DNA of 64,000 nt from Geminicoccaceae bacterium (lineage in GTDB: Bacteria; Pseudomonadota; Alphaproteobacteria; Geminicoccales; Geminicoccaceae). The position numbers were made by a program, and so were the translations under genes. Location: positions 3,350,451 to 3,414,450 of the forward strand of contig AP024683.1 in the NCBI GenBank assembly GCA_025999455.1, given 5' to 3'. Below the pieces are notes generated by a model. The model was given only the letters and a program-made list of their open reading frames with translations, did no database searches and was not told the origin of the DNA. The first letter of the stretch is position 1. The number at the start of each line of letters is the position of its first letter. This document shows positions 8,838 through 16,333 of the stretch, in pieces.

Positions 8838-9637
8838 CACTGGACCCATTTGCGGACGTGGCTCGAGCTGTATTCGGCGAGCATCACGATCGCGATGATG
8901 ACGAGCAGGATGGCGGCGGCCGAATCGTACTCGTAGCGGTCCATCGCGGTCTCGAGCGTGGCGCCGATGCCGCCCGCGCCGACGATCCCGATCACCGCCG
9001 ATTCGCGGAAATTGATGTCGAGCCGGTAGAGCGAGAGGCCGATGAGCCGCGGCATGACCTGCGGCTGCACGGCCCAGTTGACGAGCTGCGGCCAAGAGGC
9101 ACCGGTCGAGCGGATCGCCTCGACCTGCGTCTCGTCGATGTCCTCGATGTCCTCGGCCAGGAGCTTGCCCAGAAAGCCGATCGTGTTGAAGGTCAAGGTC
9201 AGGAAGCCGGCGAACGGGCCGAACCCGAACATCGCCACGAAGAAGATCGCCACGATGACTTCCTGGAGTGCCCGCGAGAGCGCGATGAGGCCGCGGCAGA
9301 CCAAATAGATCGGCAGCGGCGCGAGATTGCGGGCGGCCCCGATCCCGATCGGCACCGAGACGAGGATGCCGGCCACGGTCGCGGTGACCGTCATCGTCAA
9401 GCTCTCGATCATCCCCTGCAGGATGTCGGAGCCGCGGGTCGTGAAGTCGGGGCGGAAGAAGCTCTGGACGAAGGCCCAGCCGCGGCCGAGGCCGTCCCAC
9501 ACCCGCGCCCAGTTGACCTCGACGGTCGAGGTCGCGAGCACGAGGTAGAGGAGTGCGCCGCCGTAGAGGAGCCAACGCAACCGCCGATCGGCGACGAGCG
9601 GCGGGCGACGCCAGGTCCGGCGGACGGCCGTGGCCAT
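8837..9637 (-). CDS. phnE: PhnE-type ABC permease (proximal copy)
   Basis: A 266-residue permease paralogous to its downstream neighbour. It shares EAIRSTGASWPQLVNWAVQP in the cytoplasmic coupling loop and ESAVIGIVGAGGIG near the end. The long periplasmic stretch before the second helix (VNWARVWDGLGRGWAFVQSFF) is typical of PhnE. It overlaps phnC and the second phnE by single ATGA junctions, so translation is probably coupled. Two different permease genes in one operon suggest a heterodimer, seen in some phosphonate and phosphite importers. Confidence 0.92.
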   Translation of the reverse strand: MATAVRRTWRRPPLVADRRLRWLLYGGALLYLVLATSTVEVNWARVWDGLGRGWAFVQSFFRPDFTTRGSDILQGMIESLTMTVTATVAGILVSVPIGIGAARNLAPLPIYLVCRGLIALSRALQEVIVAIFFVAMFGFGPFAGFLTLTFNTIGFLGKLLAEDIEDIDETQVEAIRSTGASWPQLVNWAVQPQVMPRLIGLSLYRLDINFRESAVIGIVGAGGIGATLETAMDRYEYDSAAAILLVIIAIVMLAEYSSSHVRKWVQ

Positions 9638-10470
9638 CAGGCGAGCCCCTCGAGCCGTTCCTCGTCGAGGGCTTCGAGGCGGGCCTCGGCCGCCGCGCGG
9701 CGGCGCACCGCGGTCCAGTCCTCCTCGCCGTAGATCCGGGTCAAGGCGGCATCGTCGAGGGCCTCGGCCGGTCCGTCGAAGACGATCCGGCCGGCGCGCA
9801 AGCCGACGATCCGCTCGACGAATTGCTGCGCCAAGACCACGTCGTGGATGTTGATGATAGCGGGCAGGCGCCGCTCTTCGCAGATCTCGCGGATGAGGCG
9901 CATGATCTGCCGCGAGGTCTTGGGGTCGAGGGCGGCGGTCGGCTCGTCGATCAACAAGAGATCGGGCTCCTGGGCGAGCGCTCGGGCGATCCCGACCCGC
10001 TGACGCTGGCCGCCCGAGAGCGCATCCGCGCGCTTGTCGGCGTGCTCGACGAGGCCCACGCGCTCGAGCAGCGCGAAGGCCCGCTCGATGTCGGCGGGTG
10101 GGAAGCGGCGGGTGAAGCTCTGCCAGAAGGAGACGTAGCCGAGCCGGCCGGAAAGCACGTTCTCCATGACCGTGAGCCGTTCGACGAGCGCGAACTCCTG
10201 GAAGATCATGCCGATCCGCCGGCGGGCACGGCGCAGCTCCGCCCCACCCAGCGCGGTGAGCTCGAGATCGCCGAGGAACACCCGGCCGGCAGTCGGCTCG
10301 ACCAGGCGGTTGATGCAGCGGATGAGGGTCGACTTCCCCGCGCCCGAGGGGCCGATCAGCCCCACGACCTGGCCTGCCGGGAGGGCGAGCGAGACGCCCT
10401 TGAGCGCCTCGTCGCCGGTCTTGTAGCGCTTGACGAGCCCCTCGACCCGCAGCGCGGGTGCGGCGCTCAT
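9637..10470 (-). CDS. phnC: PhnC-type ABC transporter ATP-binding protein
   Basis: A 277-residue ATPase subunit. Walker [10 protein letters not shown] is at residues 40-48, the signature LSGGQRQRV near 146, Walker [13 protein letters not shown] near 165, and the switch histidine lies in [13 protein letters not shown]. The wording [16 protein letters not shown] and the helical insert around [13 protein letters not shown] are typical of PhnC. The start at ATG 10470 overlaps the phnD stop (ATGA) and is preferred over an in-frame start 18 codons upstream. The C-terminal ~30 residues are a charged extension rich in Glu and Arg. Confidence 0.93.
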   Translation of the reverse strand: MSAAPALRVEGLVKRYKTGDEALKGVSLALPAGQVVGLIGPSGAGKSTLIRCINRLVEPTAGRVFLGDLELTALGGAELRRARRRIGMIFQEFALVERLTVMENVLSGRLGYVSFWQSFTRRFPPADIERAFALLERVGLVEHADKRADALSGGQRQRVGIARALAQEPDLLLIDEPTAALDPKTSRQIMRLIREICEERRLPAIINIHDVVLAQQFVERIVGLRAGRIVFDGPAEALDDAALTRIYGEEDWTAVRRRAAAEARLEALDEERLEGLA

Positions 10471-11426
10471 TTGCAGTCGTACTTGACGCCCATCGCCTTG
10501 TCGACGTCGCGCACGATCGCCCAATGTTCCTTGAAGGAGATCGGGATGAACTTCTCCTGCGGCGGATCGGACTTCTCGAACTCCTTCAAGAGCTCGCTGC
10601 CCGTCCAGTCGAAGCTGAAGAAGGCCTCGCGGACTTTCCGGGCGAGCTCGGGCTCGAGATTGTAGACGTGGCCGTAGGCCGTGGTCGGGAACCGCTCCGA
10701 CCGGTAGATCGTGACGATCTGCTCGGGCTTGGGGTTGCCGCGCGCCATCATCCGCTTCATCACGGAATTGGCGATCGAGGCCGCCGGGTAATCCTTGTTG
10801 GCGACCCCGAGGATCGAGTTGTCGTGCTTGCCCGAGAACACGGGCTCGTAGTCACGCCCGGGCTCGAGGCCGAACTTGTCGCGCAAGAGGGCGGAAGGTG
10901 CTTTGTATCCCGAGTTCGAGGTCTCGGCCGTGAAGGCCATCTTCTTGCCCTTGATGTCCTCGACCTTGGTGATGCCACTGCCCGGGTAGGTGATGATCTC
11001 CATGTTGTAGCCGAAGTCCCCGGACTTCGAGGCCATCATGGCGAACGGCACGAAGCCCGCGCAGTTCACGGCGAGCGGTGTCGAGCCCGTGTTGTAACCC
11101 GCGACGTGGAGGCGGCCGGCGCGCATCGCCTCGATCTGCGCGGCGTTCGACTGCACCGGGAAGAATTGGACGCGCTTGCCGGTGACCTTCGCCAGGTGGT
11201 CGAGGAAACCTTGCCAGACCTTCACGTAGACCGCCGGATCCTCGACCGGCGTGTAGGCGAAGATCAGCACGGGCGGGTCGACCCAGTCCTTCGGATCGGC
11301 CGGCGGATCGGCGACGAGGTCGCCGTCGGCGTCCTCGAAGCGGGGATCCATCGCCCAGCCCGGCGCACCGGCCCCGAGGAGGAGAGCGGCCCCGAGCGCG
11401 CAACCGAGGAAGCGGCGGGTGTTCAT
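10467..11426 (-). CDS. phnD: PhnD-type periplasmic binding protein (copy 1)
   Basis: A 319-residue binding protein of the phosphate/phosphite/phosphonate ABC family. A signal peptide covers about residues 1-25. It is followed by an acidic [11 protein letters not shown] segment resembling a calcium-binding loop, then [16 protein letters not shown]. The ligand-binding signatures [16 protein letters not shown] and [20 protein letters not shown] are clear. The ATG at 11426 is chosen because a GGACC-type ribosome site precedes it and it starts the signal peptide. The gene has its own 93-base upstream gap containing a Pho-box-like site, so it can be transcribed separately from the upstream paralogue. 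Confidence 0.92.
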   Translation of the reverse strand: MNTRRFLGCALGAALLLGAGAPGWAMDPRFEDADGDLVADPPADPKDWVDPPVLIFAYTPVEDPAVYVKVWQGFLDHLAKVTGKRVQFFPVQSNAAQIEAMRAGRLHVAGYNTGSTPLAVNCAGFVPFAMMASKSGDFGYNMEIITYPGSGITKVEDIKGKKMAFTAETSNSGYKAPSALLRDKFGLEPGRDYEPVFSGKHDNSILGVANKDYPAASIANSVMKRMMARGNPKPEQIVTIYRSERFPTTAYGHVYNLEPELARKVREAFFSFDWTGSELLKEFEKSDPPQEKFIPISFKEHWAIVRDVDKAMGVKYDCK

Positions 11427-11470
11427 GGGAGGTCCTTTTTTCGCTGACGACGCCTCCGGCGCGGTCATCG

Positions 11471-11498
11471 ATGACAAATTCGTGACGATCTGTCGACC
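11471..11498 (-). promoter_or_regulatory. Pho-box-like direct repeats upstream of phnD copy 1
   Basis: Read on the minus strand, TCGTCAC-GAAT-TTGTCAT (11488 to 11471) closely matches the PhoB box CTGTCAT-N4-CTGTCAT: the second unit matches 6 of 7 and the first keeps GTCA. A third, weaker GTC unit lies 11 bases further upstream, so the GTC cores repeat at 11-base steps, the spacing PhoB needs. The site ends 45 bases before the phnD start. This suggests induction under phosphate limitation. Confidence 0.6.
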
Positions 11499-11519
11499 AC
11501 CCCGGCACCCGCCCGGCCC

Positions 11520-12500
11520 TCAACGGCATTCGTAGCGGACGCCCAAGGCCCGATCGATCTCGCGGACGATGGCGTAGGTCTCGGCGAAGCGGATCGGCAC
11601 GAAGCGCTCGAGCGGCGGGTCGTGCTTGGCGAACTCGCGCGCGAACTCCGTGCCTTCCCAAGGGAAGTCGAACAACGCCTCGCCGATCCGCCGGGCGAGC
11701 TCGGGATGGAGATCGTGGGCGTGGCCGAAGGCGCTCGTCGGGAAGGGATCGGAGCGGAAGATCACGACGAGATCCTCGGCGCGGATCATGTTGCGGGCGA
11801 TCATCCGGTTGCGGATCGAATCGGCGATCGCCGCTGCCGGATAGTCGCGGTGCACGACGCCCAGGATCGAATTGTCGTGCTTGCCGGAGAAGACCGGCGT
11901 GTAGTCACGCCCGGCCACGAGCCCGAAGCGGTCGCGCAAAATCGCCGAAGGTGCCTTGTAGCCCGAATTCGAGGTCTCGGCGGTGAAGGCGAGCGTCTTG
12001 CCACGCAGGTCCTCGACCTTCGTGATCCCGCTTCCCGGATGGGTCACGATCTCCATCCGGTAGCCGAACGAGCCGTCCCTGGCCGCCATCATGGCGAAGG
12101 GGACGAAGCCCGCGCAGGCGACCGCGAGCGGCGTGGTGCCCGGGTTGAAGCCCGCCACGTGGAGGCGGCCGGCGCGCATCGCCTCGACCATGGCGGCGTT
12201 CGACTGCACCTGCAGGAACTGGACCTTGCGCCCGGTCCGCCGCGCCAGGTGGTCGACGAGCTCGGCGAAGATCCGCGCGTAGAGCGAGGGATCCTCGGCC
12301 GGGGTGTAGGTGAAGACGAGGGTCGGCGGGTCGACCCAGCGAGCCGGATCCTCGGGTGGATCGGCCACGAGATCACCGTCGGCGTCGCGATAGCGGGAAT
12401 CGAGCGCGGCGGCGCCCGGCGCCCAGCCGAGCCCGGCCAGGAGCGCCGAAAGCGCGAGCAGCGCGGCACCGAGGGGCCGACGGCCCGTACGGTCGAGCAT
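11520..12500 (-). CDS. phnD: PhnD-type periplasmic binding protein (copy 2, paralogue)
   Basis: A 326-residue binding protein strongly similar along its whole length to the downstream copy. It has the same [14 protein letters not shown] acidic loop, [31 protein letters not shown] and [21 protein letters not shown] signal peptide spans about residues 1-35. A good ribosome site (GGAGGA) precedes ATG 12500. The two copies differ mainly in the last third and in charged surface residues, which suggests duplication followed by a change of ligand or affinity. The gene lies divergent from the AtuA-like gene across 70 bases. I see no Pho-box-like repeat in front of it. Confidence 0.9.
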   Translation of the reverse strand: MLDRTGRRPLGAALLALSALLAGLGWAPGAAALDSRYRDADGDLVADPPEDPARWVDPPTLVFTYTPAEDPSLYARIFAELVDHLARRTGRKVQFLQVQSNAAMVEAMRAGRLHVAGFNPGTTPLAVACAGFVPFAMMAARDGSFGYRMEIVTHPGSGITKVEDLRGKTLAFTAETSNSGYKAPSAILRDRFGLVAGRDYTPVFSGKHDNSILGVVHRDYPAAAIADSIRNRMIARNMIRAEDLVVIFRSDPFPTSAFGHAHDLHPELARRIGEALFDFPWEGTEFAREFAKHDPPLERFVPIRFAETYAIVREIDRALGVRYECR

Positions 12501-12570
12501 GCGAGGTCCTCCAGCGAAAGCCGCCCCCGCCCTTGCGCGGGGTCGGGGCGCGCGGCAGGGTGCGGCCGCG

Positions 12571-13926
12571 ATGGTGCAGCGCAGCGGCGCAGCGAACAGT
12601 ACCAAGCTCGCGATCGGCTGCGGGGCCGGCTTCGCCTCCGACCGGCTGGACGCCGCGGTCGAGCTCGTCGAGCGGGTCGCGCTCGATTGGCTCGTCCTCG
12701 AATGTCTCGGCGAGCGGACCCTCGCCTTCGCCCATCGCGACCGCCGCGCCGACCCGCGCCGCGGCTACGACCCCTTGCTCGAGCGGCGGATGCGCGCCCT
12801 CCTCCCGCGGTGCCGGGCGCGTGGTACCCGACTCCTCTCGAACATGGGCGCGGCGAACCCGCTCGCCGCCGCCGAGGCGACCGTCGCGATCGCCCGCACG
12901 CTCGGCCTTGCGGGCCTGAAGGTCGCGGTTCTCCTGGGCGACGAGGTGACCGACCTCCTCGCACCCGACACGCCGCTCCACGAGGGCGGGACGGTCGGCG
13001 CACGCGGCACGCTCGTCGGCGCCAACGCCTATCTCGGGTGCGAAGCGCTCTTGCCGGCGATCGAGAGCGGGGCGGAGGTGATCCTCACCGGCCGGGTCGC
13101 CGATCCCTCGCTCTTCCTGGCACCCATGCTCGCGCGCTTCGGCTGGGCCCTCGACGACTGGCAAAGGCTCGCGGCCGGCACGGTCGTGGGCCATCTCCTC
13201 GAATGCGGCATGCAGGTCTCGGGCGGCTATTTCGCCGATCCGGGCAAGAAGGACGTGCCCGACCTCGCCCGCTGCGGCTTTCCCTGGGCCGAGGTGAGCG
13301 AAGCGGGCGAGGCGATCCTCTCGAAGACGCCGGGTTCGGGCGGGCTCGTGAACGCGCGGACCGTGGCCGAGCAGCTCTTCTACGAGGTCCACGATCCGAC
13401 ATCGTATCTCACCCCGGACGTCGTGGCCGATTTCTCGACCGTGCGGATCGAGGAGATCGGGGCGGACCGGGTCCGGGTCGCGGGTGCTCGCGGCGCGCCA
13501 CGGCCGGCCACGCTCAAGGTCACGGTCGGCTTCGACGGCGGTTTCCTCGCCGAGGCCGAGATCTCCTATGCCGGCCCCAACGCCGCGCCGCGCGCCCGGC
13601 TCGCCCGTTCGGTCCTCGAGGAGCGGATGCGCCGCGTCCACGGCTTCGCGGGGCCGCTCCGGATCGACCTCGTGGGCCTGCGCTCGCTCCACGCCACGGC
13701 CCTGCCCGAGCCGGCGGAGGCCGAGGACGTCAGGCTCCGCGCCGCCCTTCGAGCGCCCGAACGGGAGACGGGCGAGCTCCTCCTGTGGGAGGTCGAAGCG
13801 CTCCTGACCTGCGGGCCGGCCGGTGGCGGCGGCTATCGCGGGCGGATCGTGCCGCAGGTGACGACCGCCTCGGCGAGCCTCCCGCGCGAGCGGGTCCGCA
13901 CCCGCGTCGAGGTCTTCGAGGCATGA
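12571..13926 (+). CDS. AtuA-family protein (DUF1446)
   Basis: A 451-residue protein of the AtuA/DUF1446 family, named after a Pseudomonas gene for acyclic terpene (citronellol) use; its biochemical activity is not established. Conserved segments visible are IGCGAGFASDRLDAAVEL, SNMGAANPLAAAEA, DEVTDLLA, GANAYLGCEALLPAIESGA, ILTGRVADPSLFLAP and GHLLECGMQVSGGYFADPG. ATG 12571 is used; an in-frame ATG further upstream would run into the phnD leader. The gene overlaps the small AtuA-C-like gene by four bases, so the two products probably work together. Confidence 0.85.
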   Translation: MVQRSGAANSTKLAIGCGAGFASDRLDAAVELVERVALDWLVLECLGERTLAFAHRDRRADPRRGYDPLLERRMRALLPRCRARGTRLLSNMGAANPLAAAEATVAIARTLGLAGLKVAVLLGDEVTDLLAPDTPLHEGGTVGARGTLVGANAYLGCEALLPAIESGAEVILTGRVADPSLFLAPMLARFGWALDDWQRLAAGTVVGHLLECGMQVSGGYFADPGKKDVPDLARCGFPWAEVSEAGEAILSKTPGSGGLVNARTVAEQLFYEVHDPTSYLTPDVVADFSTVRIEEIGADRVRVAGARGAPRPATLKVTVGFDGGFLAEAEISYAGPNAAPRARLARSVLEERMRRVHGFAGPLRIDLVGLRSLHATALPEPAEAEDVRLRAALRAPERETGELLLWEVEALLTCGPAGGGGYRGRIVPQVTTASASLPRERVRTRVEVFEA

Positions 13927-14267
13927 GCCGCCGGGTCCGTCTGCACACGATCGCGCACGCCCGGGCCGGCGACAAGGGCGACACCTCCAACGTCTGCCTC
14001 TTCGCCTACGACCCGCGGCACTATCCGACGCTCCTGCGCGCGCTCGAGCCGGCGCGGCTCGCGGCCGCCTTCCCGAAGCTCTTCCGGGGGCCGATCCGAC
14101 GCTACGAGCTGCCGCATCTTTCGGGCGTCAACCTCGTCCTCGAGAACGCGCTCGAGGGCGGGGTCAATGCGAGCCTCAACCTCGACGGCCACGGCAAGAG
14201 CTGGAGCTACCTGCTGCTCGCGCTCGAGGTCGAGCTGCTCCCGGACGAGCCCGACCCGGGGAGCTAG
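13923..14267 (+). CDS. AtuA-related small ferredoxin-fold-like protein
   Basis: A 114-residue protein corresponding to the small C-terminal domain that often accompanies AtuA/DUF1446 proteins, here as a separate gene. Typical segments are HTIAHARAGDKGDTSNVCLFA near the start and LPHLSGVNLVLENALEGG in the middle, with the DGHGKSWSYLLL end. It starts at an ATG overlapping the AtuA stop (ATGA). Its 3' end overlaps the stop region of the convergent deacetylase gene by four bases. It is probably a partner subunit; no reaction can be assigned from the sequence. Confidence 0.8.
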   Translation: MSRRVRLHTIAHARAGDKGDTSNVCLFAYDPRHYPTLLRALEPARLAAAFPKLFRGPIRRYELPHLSGVNLVLENALEGGVNASLNLDGHGKSWSYLLLALEVELLPDEPDPGS

Positions 14268-15136
14268 GGCGGGCCGGCCGTGCCGGCGCGCAGGCGCGCC
14301 CGCAGCGCGCGCATGCCGGAGAGCTCCACGCCCTGCTCGCGCAGGAAACCCGCGAAGGCCGGATCGGCGAGGATCCGGTACTCGTCGGTCCGCCAATGCG
14401 CGCGGTCGGGCACGATCGTCTCGATGTCGCCGGGCGCGTTGGCGTGGAGCGAGAGGAAGGTGACGCCCGGCGGGAGCTCGGCGATCAGCCGGCGATAGGT
14501 CGCCTCGGCCTCGGCCGAGGGCACGCCCGGGGTCATGCGGAAGCGGTCGACGAACTGGGCAGCTTCGGCCTCGAGTGCCTCGAGCCAGGGACGATAGTCC
14601 TCGGGCCGTACCGCGCCGAGCTTCAGAACGTCGAGATAACTTTCGATCTCGCGCGGCAAGAGCACCGGCAGACGATAGTCGCGGCCGAGGCGGAGATAGA
14701 TAGCGACGAGCTCGGGCACCGCGGCGGCACCCATGTGCGTGTCGAGATGCGTGACGTCGAGACCGGCCGAGAGCGCCGTCTCGATCTGCGCGCGCAGCTC
14801 CTCTTCGGCGGCCACCGGATCGACGTGTCGGCGCAGGAGCACGCAATTGCGCCACATGTACCCGTCGTCGTCGACCAGCCCACCCTTGCGCGAGCAACCG
14901 GTCAAGGGCCGCCAGCGATAGCCCTGCCACTCGCTCGTGAGCGTCAAGTGCACGCCGAGGTCGAGGTCGCGCCGGGTGCGGTAGGCCTGGGCGATCTCGG
15001 GGAACCAGGGGCAGGGCACCATGACCGAGCCGCAGGTGAGCACCCCCGCGCGCGAGAGCTCGAGCATCGCCCGGTTGGCGCCGTGGCACATCCCGACGTC
15101 GTCGAGGTGCGGGATCAGGATCCGGCGGTCGTCCAT
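14264..15136 (-). CDS. ChbG/HpnK-family (YdjC-like) deacetylase
   Basis: A 290-residue metal-dependent carbohydrate deacetylase of the YdjC/ChbG/HpnK family. The N-terminal HLDDVGMCHGANRAMLEL holds the Asp-Asp metal pair, LGVHLTLTSEW and VTHLDTHMGAA carry the metal histidines, and FLSLHANAPGDIE is near the end. E. coli ChbG deacetylates chitooligosaccharides and HpnK acts on an N-acetylglucosaminyl hopanoid. No chitobiose or hopanoid genes are adjacent, so the substrate is open. The protein lacks a signal peptide. Confidence 0.85.
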   Translation of the reverse strand: MDDRRILIPHLDDVGMCHGANRAMLELSRAGVLTCGSVMVPCPWFPEIAQAYRTRRDLDLGVHLTLTSEWQGYRWRPLTGCSRKGGLVDDDGYMWRNCVLLRRHVDPVAAEEELRAQIETALSAGLDVTHLDTHMGAAAVPELVAIYLRLGRDYRLPVLLPREIESYLDVLKLGAVRPEDYRPWLEALEAEAAQFVDRFRMTPGVPSAEAEATYRRLIAELPPGVTFLSLHANAPGDIETIVPDRAHWRTDEYRILADPAFAGFLREQGVELSGMRALRARLRAGTAGPP

Positions 15137-15196
15137 GCGGCAGGTCCGAGCCAGGGCCGGGCGGAAGGTGCCTCCCCCACCCCGCCCTGTCGAGAC

Positions 15197-16333
15197 TCAG
15201 ACGACCGCCGCGATCGTCTTGCGGAAGCGCAAAAGCGCGAAGCTCGCGAAGGCGGCCGCCATCGCCGCCATGGCGAGGAGATGCGGCCAGAGGTGGCCGA
15301 TCCCCGCCCCGCGGAAGAGCACGCCTTGGGCGAAGGCCACGAGATGCGTCGTGGGCGAGAACTGCATCGCGAGCTGCAGCCAGCGCGGCATGCTCTCGAG
15401 GGGCGTGAAGCCGCCCGAGAGCAGGTTCAAGATCACGAAGACCGGGATCGACAGGAGCCCGAAGCGCGGCATGGTCGTGGCCACGGTCGAGAGCATGACG
15501 CCCAAGGCCGTGACCGCGAGCAAGTAGATGGCAGCACCGAGCGCGAAGAGGGCGAGCGAGCCCGCGATCGGCACGCCGAGCACCCCACCCACGACGGCGC
15601 GCAGGGAGAGAAGGGCCGCTGCGAGCACGAGCAGACCGTTGGCCCAGAGCTTGGCGGCCACGACCTCGAACGGCCCGAGCGGAAGCGTGAGCAGATGCTC
15701 GAGCGTGCCGTGCTCGCGCTCGCGGATCACGGCCGCGCCGGCGAGCACGATCGCGAGGATCGTCAAATTGTTGACGAGTTGGGTGACGGCGAGGAAGCGG
15801 GCGGCCTCGAGGTTCGGGTTGAAGCGGGCGCGGACCTCGAGCCGGATCGGAGCCTCGCGGGACGCGGCCTCGCGGCCGAGGAAGCGGGCGATCTCCTGCT
15901 CGAGGATCGCCCGCGCGTAGGCGGCGCCGTTGCCGGCGAGCGTCATGGCCGTGGCATCGACGAGAAGGGCGAGCTCGGGCCCGCGCTCGGCCAGAAGCTC
16001 GGCCTCGAAGCCGGCCGGGATCTGGAGCACGAAGGTCGCTTCGCCGCGCTCCAGGACCCGCTCGACCTCGTCGAGGCCGACGGCGCGCGCGGGCTTGAAC
16101 CAGGGCGGCAAGAACGCCTCGGCGAGCCGGACGGAGATCAGCGAGCCGTCGAGGTCGACGACCGCGATCGCGGCGTCGCGGACCTCGGTGCGGACGCCGC
16201 GCGCGACCGCGACGATCGCGACCGTGAAGGTGTAGGCGACGAGCGCCAGGAGCACGGGATCGCGCAGCACCGCCCAGAGCTCCTTGAGCCCGAGCCGGAA
16301 GACGATCCGCAGCCGCGCCACGGGGCTCAGCAC
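15197..16333 (-). CDS. yhhJ: ABC-2-type permease, YhhJ-like
   Basis: A 378-residue ABC-2-type membrane permease. An N-terminal helix (about residues 25-45) is followed by a periplasmic domain of about 130 residues, then five helices. The phrases IREREHGTLEHLLTLPLGPFE and VILNLLSGGFTPLESMPRWLQ are typical of the YhhJ/DrrB group. The GTG start at 16333 overlaps the 3' end of rbbA, and the operon order yhiI-rbbA-yhhJ matches enterobacteria. With RbbA it likely forms the membrane channel of an exporter; the substrate is unknown. Confidence 0.88.
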   Translation of the reverse strand: MLSPVARLRIVFRLGLKELWAVLRDPVLLALVAYTFTVAIVAVARGVRTEVRDAAIAVVDLDGSLISVRLAEAFLPPWFKPARAVGLDEVERVLERGEATFVLQIPAGFEAELLAERGPELALLVDATAMTLAGNGAAYARAILEQEIARFLGREAASREAPIRLEVRARFNPNLEAARFLAVTQLVNNLTILAIVLAGAAVIREREHGTLEHLLTLPLGPFEVVAAKLWANGLLVLAAALLSLRAVVGGVLGVPIAGSLALFALGAAIYLLAVTALGVMLSTVATTMPRFGLLSIPVFVILNLLSGGFTPLESMPRWLQLAMQFSPTTHLVAFAQGVLFRGAGIGHLWPHLLAMAAMAAAFASFALLRFRKTIAAVV

